Shown piece after piece: positions 45,287 to 52,667 of a DNA stretch of 64,000 bases (position 1 is its first letter; every line of letters begins with the position of its first letter). Where the stretch lies: NCBI GenBank assembly GCA_016718825.1, contig JADKCL010000004.1, forward strand, positions 265,772 to 329,771. Reading direction: 5' to 3'. A model generated the notes under the pieces. That model was not told the origin of the DNA and did no database searches. It worked only from the letters and a program-made list of their open reading frames with translations. The translations under genes were made by a program, and so were the position numbers. Source of the stretch: Bacteroidota bacterium (GTDB taxonomy: Bacteria; Bacteroidota; Bacteroidia; J057; JADKCL01).

Positions 45287-45952
45287 CTATCCCTGCAGGC
45301 GATTGACTTGTTGATGTTTCAACAGGCTACGCATTTGGGTGATGGCTTGGGCATTGAGGAATTCCAGGCGCTGCGTGGAGGGGAGCCCCTGCTGAATGAA
45401 CAATGCGTTGAGACTCTCAAGGTTGGCGAGTACCACAAGCTGCTCAAGGGTCGCGTGGTCGCGCATATTTCCATCCAAGCCAGCATTGGATTTCCGCCAT
45501 TGGCTTGCCGTTTGACCGAAGAGCGCCACATTGAGAAGATCTGCCTCCGAGGCATAGATTCCTTGGATTTGGCCTGCAGTAACGGCCTTGGGAACCAGGT
45601 TTTCAAGAATTGAATCCGTGTGAATGCGGTAGTTCACCTTCGCCAACATACGGCTCACATTCCATTCCTTCTTTTGGCGCTTGGCTTCGTCCTGCTGCAA
45701 ACGTTGGAATTCCATGATCAGATAAAACTTGAATTCGGCGCTGATCCAGGATGCAAATTCGAATGCAATGTCTTTGTGCGCATACGTGCCGCTCCCGTAC
45801 CTACCCGCCTTGGAAAAGATTCCGATTGCATCCGTTGCATCCACCCATTTCTTGGGCGTCATTACGAAACTATTGGAACCCGCCTCGTTTTTAAACCCCT
45901 CGAAATCGAGGGGTTTAAAAGCAGGATTGTTGAAAGATTCCCAAAGCCCCAT
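45287..45952 (-). CDS. KilA-N domain protein, N-terminally truncated
   Basis: 221 residues beginning GLWESFNNPAFKPLDFEGFK, which is the middle of a KilA-N DNA-binding domain. The continuation NSFVMTPKKWVDATDAIGIF and GRYGSGTYAHKDIAFEFASW is textbook, followed by LIMEFQRLQQDE, a coiled segment and a C-terminal helical domain. Complete relatives have ~45 more residues at the N-terminus (the part that normally precedes 'FLGLWE'); upstream here there is an in-frame stop four codons before the ATG. KilA-N proteins occur in phages and mobile islands. Codons 12-21 lie in a 32-bp DNA palindrome. Confidence 0.75.
   Translation of the reverse strand: MGLWESFNNPAFKPLDFEGFKNEAGSNSFVMTPKKWVDATDAIGIFSKAGRYGSGTYAHKDIAFEFASWISAEFKFYLIMEFQRLQQDEAKRQKKEWNVSRMLAKVNYRIHTDSILENLVPKAVTAGQIQGIYASEADLLNVALFGQTASQWRKSNAGLDGNMRDHATLEQLVVLANLESLNALFIQQGLPSTQRLEFLNAQAITQMRSLLKHQQVNRLQG
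45889..45920. repeat. 32-bp palindrome within KilA-N gene
   Basis: TTTTAAACCCCTCGA, centre AA, TCGAGGGGTTTAAAA: a perfect 15-bp stem in coding sequence for FKPLDFEGFK. Confidence 0.8.
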
Positions 45953-45998
45953 GACACCAATCTACACTGGATGAACCCATTACATGCTATTTTGAAAC

Positions 45999-46030
45999 TT
46001 TTAATTCCATCGAATTCGATGGAATTAAAA
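45999..46030. repeat. 32-bp perfect palindrome upstream of KilA-N gene
   Basis: TTTTAATTCCATCGAA and its exact complement TTCGATGGAATTAAAA. Same length, same TTTTAA/TTAAAA ends and a TCGA-NN-TCGA core as the palindrome 79 bases away inside the KilA-N gene. Confidence 0.85.
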
Positions 46031-46068
46031 ATCAGTCTTGGCAGCGTGTGCGGAACGGATTCGAGGGT

Positions 46069-46347
46069 TGTCAGAATTATAAACCATTCCAATATGGCGA
46101 TGTGCGTAGAGATGGGAAGCAAAGATACGTAATACGGATTGCCACGTCGAACGCGCTGAATCGGATGGGTTTTCGTGGATATTCGGGATCAGATTTACAA
46201 AATGCGGCAGCGCGCCCCACAGGATTTGTGGTGGTTGTCAGAATGGTAACCCAGTCCGATATCGCGATGTGCGTAGAGACGGGGCATGCGACGTGCGTAG
46301 AGACGGGGCATGCCCCGTCTCTACGGAACGCGCTGAATCGGATGGGT
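46069..46347. repeat. Diverged direct repeats enclosing a palindrome
   Basis: Two ~105-base direct copies (46069-46170 and 46236-46347) share TTGTCAGAAT, GCGATGTGCGTAGAGA, GAACGCGCTGAATCGGATGG. The second contains a perfect 30-bp palindrome at 46296-46325 (CGTAGAGACGGGGCA and complement) and a local duplication of its left arm. No gene is seen in 45953-46798. Confidence 0.8.
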
Positions 46348-46413
46348 TGTGCGAATTCTGGATGAAATTCCCCAGTCGTTGAAGCCGAGATACAGCAATT
46401 GGGATTGTCAACA

Positions 46414-46687
46414 AGCGGCTTTGCCAACTCAACACACCGCGCGCTGGGGAGTTGGCAAAACCTATTTTTGCGATTGGCTTTGACCTTGGCGGCTTTGCCA
46501 ACTCAACACACCGCGCGCTGGGGAGTTGGCAAAACCTATTTTTGCGGTTGGCTTTGACCTTGGCGGCTTTGCCAACTCGACACACCGCGCGTCGGGGAGT
46601 TGGCAAAACCTACTTTTGCGGTTGGCTTTGACCTTGGCGGCTTTGCCAACTCGACACACCGCGCGCTGGGGAGTTGGCAAAACCTAC
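46414..46687. repeat. 74-bp hairpin repeat array, 4 copies
   Basis: Units start at ~46414, 46488, 46562 and 46636, an exact 74-base period. Each has the TTTGCCAACTC / GAGTTGGCAAA stem; differences are a few substitutions, including CGCGCGCT against CGCGCGTC in the loop. It ends ~110 bases before dnaG. Confidence 0.92.
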
Positions 46688-46742
46688 CCATTTTCAATTA
46701 GCTTCGCTGAACCCTTCGGGTTTACTGACGTGATATGCTTCG

Positions 46743-46777
46743 CAATTCTCCATTTTCAATTCTCCATTCTCCATTCC
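46743..46777 (-). repeat. Heptamer tandem repeat (CCATTCT) x5
   Basis: Units CAATTCT, CCATTTT, CAATTCT, CCATTCT, CCATTCC in register, between the hairpin array and the dnaG promoter. Confidence 0.75.
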
Positions 46778-46783
46778 CAACAC

Positions 46784-46791
46784 TATCTTTG
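46784..46791 (+). promoter_or_regulatory. -7 box TATCTTTG for dnaG
   Basis: Perfect TAnnTTTG match ending seven bases before the dnaG ATG, implying a very short or absent 5' leader. No clear -33 TTTG is seen at the expected distance, where the heptamer array lies. Confidence 0.6.
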
Positions 46792-46798
46792 CACTCTG

Positions 46799-48790
46799 AT
46801 GTCCAAGCGCATCCCGCCCCATAAAATCGACGAAATCTACGCTGCGGCTGACGCGGTGGAGGTGATCGGCGACTATTTGCAGCTCAAAAAGCGCGGCACG
46901 AACTACTTTGCCCTGTCGCCATTCGTCAGCGAAAAGACACCTTCCTTTGCCATTTCGCCCTCCAAAAACATCTGGAAGGACTTTTCGACGGGCAAGGGCG
47001 GCAATGCGGTTTCCTTTTTGATGGAGGCCGAAGGGATGACCTACGTCGAGGCGCTCAAATACCTCGCCGAGAAGTACCACATTCCCCTCGAACTCGAAGA
47101 AACGCCCGAAGACCTCGTTCGCGAAGACCATCGGGAGTCCTTGTATGTCGTCAACGAATTTGCCGCGCGGTACTTTCACAAGACGATGCGCGAGACCCAA
47201 AAGGGACGCGACATTGCGCTGAGCTACTTCAAGGAACGCGGGCTGTTGGACCATACCATCGATGCGTTTCAGCTCGGATATTGCGGCGACGAATGGGATG
47301 CTTTCAGCAAGGAGGCGATTCGGCAGCAATACAAGGAGGAATTCCTGATCGAAACCGGCCTTGTGTTCAAGAGCGACAAGGACGGCAAACTCCTCGACCG
47401 CTTCCGGTCCCGCATCATGTTTCCGATCCACAATCACCTCGGCAAGGTCGTAGGTTTTGGCGGGCGGATCATGACGCAGGAGAAGATGGCCAAGTACATC
47501 AACTCCCCGGAATCGGACATTTACCACAAGAGCAATGTGCTCTACGGCCTCCATCAGGCCAAAAAAGCCATTCGCGACGAGGACCGTTGTATCCTGGTCG
47601 AAGGCTATATGGACGTGATTTCCCTCGCGCAGGCGGGGATCGAAAACGTCGTGGCGAGTTCGGGGACGGCGTTGACGGTGGATCAGATCAGGTTGATCAA
47701 GCGCTTCACGCCCAATGTATTGCTCATTTATGATGCGGACAGGGCGGGAATTGCGGCGGCTTTGCGGGGAATCGACCTGCTTTTGGAGGCGGAGATGAAT
47801 GTGCGCGTACTGCTGCTACCGCCGGGCGAGGACCCTGACAGCTACGTCAAGGCCAACGGCAAAAGCGGATTCGAAGTGTACATCAACGACCGCGCGCAGG
47901 ACTTCCTCGACTTTAAGCTCGATCAATTGCGGTTGGCGCATAATTTCGAGGATCCGCAGGAGAAGACGCAGGCGATTCACGAAGTCGCGCAGACGCTCGG
48001 CAGGTTGGTCGATCCCGTGAAATTGGCCGTTTACCTCGAATTGGCAGCCGGGAAACTCGGCATGTCGGCGGATGTCATTCAGCGGTCGATCAGCAAGGCG
48101 GCGGCGGACCGTGCCAAGCTCGAAAGCCGGCAAGAAGGCTTCCGACAGCGGCAGGCGCAACCCACGCTTTTGCAGCCCCCCGCGCAAGACGGCGAATATT
48201 ACGAGATCCCGATCGAGGCGATGATGGACAATCAGGGACCAGGCGTTGCAACGTCGTTGGAACCTGATATTGTGGCACAAGAGCGGGAATTGTTGCGCTT
48301 GTTCATGAATTATCCGGAGCGGGAATTGGACGCGGGCGAAGGCGAAAAGGTGACGCTCGGCGAATACCTGCAAATGCAATTGGCCTCCGTCGAATTCAGC
48401 CACAAGGTATTGCAGCAATTCAAGAGTCTGTTGTTGAAGGACTTCGAAACGACGGGCGCACTCAATCTGGACAAGTTGCTCAACCACGAGGAAAAGCCCA
48501 TCAGCCGGATGGCGAGCAGTTTGTTGACCATCCCCTTCGAAGTCAGCGAAAACTGGGCAAAGTTTGACATCAAAGCTCCGAACATCGACGATGACCTCGA
48601 AGCGGCGGTGCACAGTGCCTTGCAGCATTTTCAGCTGCACAACCTCAAAAAACTCATCGGCGAACTCCGCGAAAAACTTCGCACCTCGACCGACCCCGTA
48701 GAACAAGATATGTTGGCCAAAAAATTTATGAAAGTCATGGAAATGCGCAAAAACATCATCGAAGAGCTCGGAATCGTTATTCTTGAATGA
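46799..48790 (+). CDS. dnaG: DNA primase DnaG with degenerate zinc ribbon
   Basis: 663 residues from MSKRIPPHKIDEIYAAADAV; the longer upstream frame is translated repeat. DnaG makes RNA primers at the replication fork with DnaB. The N-terminal domain keeps the fold pattern (KKRGTNYFALSPFVSEKTPS, WKDFSTGKGGNAVSFLMEAEG), but the usual C-x2-H and C-x2-C zinc ligands are replaced (SPFV, DFST). The catalytic core and Toprim domain look intact: FRSRIMFPIHNHLGKVVGFGG, CILVEGYMDVISLAQAG, IYDADRAGIAAA. The C-terminal helicase-interaction domain (~480-663) is helical and diverged. The promoter overlaps the leader, and the stop directly abuts a heptamer array. Confidence 0.93.
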   Translation: MSKRIPPHKIDEIYAAADAVEVIGDYLQLKKRGTNYFALSPFVSEKTPSFAISPSKNIWKDFSTGKGGNAVSFLMEAEGMTYVEALKYLAEKYHIPLELEETPEDLVREDHRESLYVVNEFAARYFHKTMRETQKGRDIALSYFKERGLLDHTIDAFQLGYCGDEWDAFSKEAIRQQYKEEFLIETGLVFKSDKDGKLLDRFRSRIMFPIHNHLGKVVGFGGRIMTQEKMAKYINSPESDIYHKSNVLYGLHQAKKAIRDEDRCILVEGYMDVISLAQAGIENVVASSGTALTVDQIRLIKRFTPNVLLIYDADRAGIAAALRGIDLLLEAEMNVRVLLLPPGEDPDSYVKANGKSGFEVYINDRAQDFLDFKLDQLRLAHNFEDPQEKTQAIHEVAQTLGRLVDPVKLAVYLELAAGKLGMSADVIQRSISKAAADRAKLESRQEGFRQRQAQPTLLQPPAQDGEYYEIPIEAMMDNQGPGVATSLEPDIVAQERELLRLFMNYPERELDAGEGEKVTLGEYLQMQLASVEFSHKVLQQFKSLLLKDFETTGALNLDKLLNHEEKPISRMASSLLTIPFEVSENWAKFDIKAPNIDDDLEAAVHSALQHFQLHNLKKLIGELREKLRTSTDPVEQDMLAKKFMKVMEMRKNIIEELGIVILE

Positions 48791-48825
48791 GAAATTAGAA
48801 ATTAGCAGTTAGCAGTTAGCAGTTT
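48791..48825 (+). repeat. Heptamer tandem repeat GAAATTA x2 + GCAGTTA x3
   Basis: Starts at the base after the dnaG stop. Units GAAATTA, GAAATTA, GCAGTTA, GCAGTTA, GCAGTTT keep a single 7-base register although the unit sequence switches. Confidence 0.85.
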
Positions 48826-48875
48826 TGAATTCGCAAATAGCTAAGTGCCATCGCCCAAGATTCAGCTCAATTTTC

Positions 48876-48938
48876 CATTTCTCATTTCTCATTTCTCATT
48901 TCCATTTTCAATTCTCCATTCTCCATTTTCCATTCTAA
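48876..48938 (-). repeat. Heptamer tandem repeat (CATTTCT / CCATTCT)
   Basis: CATTTCT x3 then degenerate CCATTTT, CAATTCT, CCATTCT, CCATTTT units up to the start of the next gene. On the minus strand it reads AGAAATG, roughly complementary to the GAAATTA units at 48791, so the intergenic transcript could fold. Confidence 0.75.
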
Positions 48939-48944
48939 ATTCCC

Positions 48945-49607
48945 ATGGAAACTCAATTCGAAGAAATCGTCGCTGCGCTCAAGGACAAGGCTGTCTTGAA
49001 GCAACATATTTTCCGCAGCACGATTGCGGTGTTTCAGATGCTGAGAGCCATGACTGACGAGATCGGCAAGCGGCTTGCGACCAAGTTTGCGGAGATCGAC
49101 AAAACCGTCGTGATTGAATGCACCGATGAAAGTGAATTCGAATTCCAGATCAAATTTGGCGGCGATGTATTGATGTTTTCGATGCAGACGAATGTACAGA
49201 CGTTTGGCCCCGAGCATATTTTGACCAAAAGTCCCTACATTTTGGAGGACGCCCACCGCGGATATTACGGCACGCTCACCGTCTACAATTTCATGGCGGA
49301 TTCGGTCAAGTACAACCGCCTCAACGACGCGGGTTACCTCCTCGCGCGCATGATGGTGAACTGCGACGGACACTTCTACATCGAAGGTCTGCGCCAAATG
49401 AATTTCCTCTACCCCAACATCGCCGAAAACGTGATCAACGAGGCCGTTTTGCGCAGCTTCATCGAATCCTCCATCCTCACCGCCATCGACCAGGACTTGT
49501 ACGCCCCGGCGTTTCAGGATGTCATGATCATTCCGCTGGCGCTCAAGCTCCAAGACCAAATGGCCGGCGCCGCCAAAGTCGGCTTTCAAGTTAAAAGTGA
49601 TAAGTGA
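48945..49607 (+). CDS. Conserved Bacteroidota protein, unknown
   Basis: 220 residues, soluble, mixed alpha/beta: METQFEEIVAALKDKAVLK, then FRSTIAVFQMLRAMTDEIGK, a beta-rich core (FEFQIKFGGDVLMFSMQTNV) and GTLTVYNFMADSVKYNR. No catalytic motif is evident. Its position behind dnaG may only reflect shared transcription. The C-terminal residues QVKSDK and the stop are encoded within a GTGAAAA heptamer array, so the native end is probably slightly altered. Confidence 0.75.
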   Translation: METQFEEIVAALKDKAVLKQHIFRSTIAVFQMLRAMTDEIGKRLATKFAEIDKTVVIECTDESEFEFQIKFGGDVLMFSMQTNVQTFGPEHILTKSPYILEDAHRGYYGTLTVYNFMADSVKYNRLNDAGYLLARMMVNCDGHFYIEGLRQMNFLYPNIAENVINEAVLRSFIESSILTAIDQDLYAPAFQDVMIIPLALKLQDQMAGAAKVGFQVKSDK

Positions 49608-49619
49608 AAAGTGAAAAGT
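49590..49619 (+). repeat. Heptamer tandem repeat GTGAAAA x4
   Basis: Units GTTAAAA, GTGATAA, GTGAAAA, GTGAAAA. It includes the last codons and TGA stop of the preceding gene; the same unit type lies at the porX stop. Confidence 0.82.
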
Positions 49620-49628
49620 TGCCCCCAC

Positions 49629-49670
49629 GTTTGTCAGCCCCATCCAGTACTTTGGCTTGGGCTGACAAAC
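49629..49670. terminator. Hairpin, possible terminator
   Basis: Perfect 12-bp stem GTTTGTCAGCCC / GGGCTGACAAAC with an 18-base loop after the unknown gene. No T tract follows, so termination is uncertain. Confidence 0.45.
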
Positions 49671-49868
49671 GGCATACGGATTTTCCTTGGATCTATCTTG
49701 ACTTTGCGGCCCTTTACGGTTGAATTTGTTGCCACTTGACTCTGCGACCTCTGCGAACCATTGCGTCCTTTGCGTTTCAATTCGCTGCATTGACTTTGGG
49801 AACGATCGCGTTTCAATCACCTGCAAAATGGCTGAATGCACAGCATCAAAGATCAACCTGAACTTCAC

Positions 49869-49876
49869 TACCTTTG
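49869..49876 (+). promoter_or_regulatory. -7 box TACCTTTG, near-leaderless helicase gene
   Basis: Perfect TAnnTTTG only four bases before the ATG at 49881, so transcription would begin at or just after the start codon. Upstream frames from 49836 run through the promoter and are rejected. Confidence 0.6.
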
Positions 49877-49880
49877 CACC

Positions 49881-51206
49881 ATGAATTCCCCCCACCCCAA
49901 GGCCGCGCAGGCGCTCCGGCAACTCAACATCGAATTGCTCAATCCGATGCAAGAAGCGGCCATCGCGGCCATCGACAGCCACCAAGACCTGATCCTGCTG
50001 TCGCCCACCGGCTCTGGAAAAACCCTCGCGTACCTGCTCCCGCTGCTCCCGCGCCTGCAGGCAGGCCTTACGCATGTGCAGGCACTTGTGCTCGTGCCCT
50101 CCCGCGAACTCGCGCTGCAAATCGAGGACGTCTTCAAAAAAATGCAGACCGGATTCAAGGTCAATTGCTGCTACGGCGGCCACAATATCCAAACGGAAAT
50201 CAACAACCTCTCCGAACCACCGGCACTGCTCATCGGCACGCCCGGCCGTGTCATCGACCATATTGACCGTGGCAGCCTCGACCTCGATCAGGTGCATACG
50301 ATTGTCCTCGATGAATTCGACAAATCCCTCGAATTTGGCTTCCAACCGCAAATGGAATATGCCATTGCGAAGATGCCTGCGCTGAAGCAACGCATCCTCA
50401 CATCCGCCACCGATTTGGCTGAAATTCCAGGTTTTGTCGGCCTCCAAGATCCGCAGCGCCTCGATTTCCTCTCCGACCGCGCCACCGTGGACAAACTCGA
50501 AATCCGGAAGGTGATTTCCCCCGAAGCCGACAAATTGGAAACGCTGTTGCAGCTGATCTGCAAACTCGGTTCGCAGGCGATGCTTGTATTTCTCAATCAC
50601 CGCGATGCCGTCGAACGCGTGAGTACATTTTTGGATGAGCATGGGGTATTGCACGATTATTTCCACGGCGGATTGGACCAAAATATGCGGGAACGCACGC
50701 TCACGAAGTTCCGCAATGGCAGTTGCCGGATTTTGGTGACGACCGACTTGGCGGCCCGCGGATTGGACATTCCGGAGATTGCGGCGGTGGTGCATTATCA
50801 TTTGCCCTTGACCGAAGACGCCTTTACCCACCGCAACGGCCGCACCGCAAGGATGCATGCCGAGGGCGCAGCCTACGTGATCATCGGCCCCGGCGAAAAA
50901 TGGCCTTCCTACATCGATGCCGACATCCCAACCGAGGAATTGCCCACCGAAATTCGGTTGCCGGAGCAGCCTGTTTGGGCGACGCTGTACATCAGCAAGG
51001 GCAAAAAAGCCAAAATCAACAAGATCGACGTCGTCGGATTTTTATCGAAAAAAGGGGGGCTTTCGCAGGAGGACCTCGGCCTGATTTTGGTCAAGGATGA
51101 ATGCGCCTACATCGCCGTAAAACGCGACAAAATCAAAGCGGTCATCCAACAAACCAAAGGCGAAAAATTGAAGGGGATCAAAGTGATTCTTGAGGTGGCG
51201 AAATAG
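49881..51206 (+). CDS. DEAD-box ATP-dependent RNA helicase (DEFD variant)
   Basis: 441 residues from MNSPHPKAAQALRQLNIELL. Motifs: Q-motif NPMQEAA, I SPTGSGKT, Ia VPSRELALQ, II LDEFDKSLEFGFQP (DEFD in place of DEAD), III ILTSAT, IV MLVFLNHRDAVERV, V TTDLAARGLDIPE, VI HRNGRTARM. A C-terminal ~70-residue DbpA-like RNA-binding region follows (KKAKINKIDVVGFLSKKGGL, then AYIAVKRDKIKAVI), which fits the DbpA_RBD fold used in ribosome assembly. Convergent with another helicase gene. Confidence 0.9.
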   Translation: MNSPHPKAAQALRQLNIELLNPMQEAAIAAIDSHQDLILLSPTGSGKTLAYLLPLLPRLQAGLTHVQALVLVPSRELALQIEDVFKKMQTGFKVNCCYGGHNIQTEINNLSEPPALLIGTPGRVIDHIDRGSLDLDQVHTIVLDEFDKSLEFGFQPQMEYAIAKMPALKQRILTSATDLAEIPGFVGLQDPQRLDFLSDRATVDKLEIRKVISPEADKLETLLQLICKLGSQAMLVFLNHRDAVERVSTFLDEHGVLHDYFHGGLDQNMRERTLTKFRNGSCRILVTTDLAARGLDIPEIAAVVHYHLPLTEDAFTHRNGRTARMHAEGAAYVIIGPGEKWPSYIDADIPTEELPTEIRLPEQPVWATLYISKGKKAKINKIDVVGFLSKKGGLSQEDLGLILVKDECAYIAVKRDKIKAVIQQTKGEKLKGIKVILEVAK

Positions 51207-51380
51207 GTTGCGGATATTGGGTCCTTTGAGTAATTTGGTTTATCAGGCTATTGAAACCGAATTTTGTGCCTGTACCCAACCGAGGATACCGACCTCCCCT
51301 CGCTGGGGGAACAATACAAGCCGAAAAGACATTCACCGATCAATGCCCCATTAACGGCAAATCGACCACCAGAATTGGCA

Positions 51381-52526
51381 TCAAACCCCGTGCAAATCCA
51401 ATTCGTCGGTCCAGATCATGGGGACGCGTTTGCCCATCTTTTTCTGGATGACCTTAAAATGCGGAATGTCTTCGGGGCAAATCAACGAAATGGCCTGACC
51501 TTCAGCATCTGCGCGACCGGTGCGGCCGATGCGGTGAACATAATCCTTGGGGGACCTGGGCAATTCGTAGTTGATGACCACCGGCAAAAATTGGATGTCG
51601 ATGCCCCGCGCGGCCAAGTCCGTGGCGACCAAGACGCGGACCATGCCCGCTTTGAACCTTCGAAGGGCCTCGGTGCGTGCACCTTGGCTTTTCTGACCAT
51701 GGAAGGCCATGGCCTCGATCCCGTTTTTGCGCAATTTCTCCGCGACATTGTCTGCGGTGCGGCCCGCACTGACAAAGACAAGCACTTGCTGCCATTCGCC
51801 ACGGTGAATCAAATACCGCAACAAAGGGCCTTTTCGTTCGGGGGCGACGTGATAAGCGACTTGCGTGATCGATTCCGGTGCAAGTCCCTCCTCCCCTTTG
51901 ACTTCGACGCTGACGGGTTCGTGCAGCATCTTGCCCATCACGACTTCGACTTCTTCATCCAACGTCGCCGAAAACAAGAGATTTTGCCGGCGTTTCGGGA
52001 GCAGCGCAAAGATCTTGTCCAATTCTTCTTTGAAGCCCAGGCTCAGGACTTTGTCTGCTTCGTCGAGGACCAAAATTTCGACCTCGCCGAGTTGCAGGGC
52101 ATTGTTGCTGACCAAATCGAGCAGACGTCCGGGGGTGGCGACGAGGATTTCGACGCCGCGCATTTGGATCATCTGCGGGTTGATGGAAACGCCGCCATAA
52201 ACTGCGAGGGTTTTGGGGCGGTGGGCCATTTTGGAGGCGAGTTGCTTGAAAACTTCTTCGATTTGGGCTGCCAATTCGCGGGTAGGTGCAAGCACGAGGG
52301 CCCAGATGAAGCGGTTGCGCAGCGGCGGCCGGTGCTGCAACATTTCGAGGATCGGCAGGACGAAGCTCGCGGTTTTGCCCGAGCCCGTGGGCGCAAGCGC
52401 GAGCAGGTCTTTCCCCTTCAAAATCACCGGAATGGCCTCTTTTTGAATGGGATATGCTTCTGTATATTGCTGATCGGCAAGTGCTTGCAGCAGGGGCGCG
52501 GAGAGACCGAGGGAGGAAAATGGCAT
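51381..52526 (-). CDS. DEAD-box RNA helicase (RhlE-like)
   Basis: 381 residues from MPFSSLGLSAPLLQALADQQ. Motifs: PIQKEAIPVIL, I APTGSGKTASFVL, Ia APTRELAAQI, II LDEADKVLSLGF, III FSATLDEEVEV, IV VLVFVSAGRTADNV, V ATDLAARGIDIQF, VI HRIGRTGRADAEG. It ends shortly after the second RecA domain (KMGKRVPMIWTDELDLHGV), so it is a compact, core-only form without the basic tail of most RhlE proteins. Likely roles are rRNA maturation or RNA decay. Upstream codons to 52658 are rejected as non-coding. Confidence 0.9.
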   Translation of the reverse strand: MPFSSLGLSAPLLQALADQQYTEAYPIQKEAIPVILKGKDLLALAPTGSGKTASFVLPILEMLQHRPPLRNRFIWALVLAPTRELAAQIEEVFKQLASKMAHRPKTLAVYGGVSINPQMIQMRGVEILVATPGRLLDLVSNNALQLGEVEILVLDEADKVLSLGFKEELDKIFALLPKRRQNLLFSATLDEEVEVVMGKMLHEPVSVEVKGEEGLAPESITQVAYHVAPERKGPLLRYLIHRGEWQQVLVFVSAGRTADNVAEKLRKNGIEAMAFHGQKSQGARTEALRRFKAGMVRVLVATDLAARGIDIQFLPVVINYELPRSPKDYVHRIGRTGRADAEGQAISLICPEDIPHFKVIQKKMGKRVPMIWTDELDLHGV

Positions 52527-52667
52527 TGAACAACGAGATTTTGCACGACCGAAGGGCCCAACAGAATCCCTTCGCATGAAACCGCATTCGCAGCGATCCA
52601 CAGCACAAAGGTACGCAATCAAGGATGCCGCCCCAAACTGGAGAAGCTGCCAAAACAAACCTTCAAC

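Noticed and set aside
46414..46687. Regular 74-bp arrays as a CRISPR
   Set aside because: The whole 74-base unit is conserved, including the would-be spacers, and no cas gene is present. It is a tandem hairpin repeat.
48882..50858. Minus-strand 658-codon open frame
   Set aside because: It lies opposite two convincing plus-strand genes, shows no domain, and its residue pattern is typical of antisense frames in GC-balanced codons.
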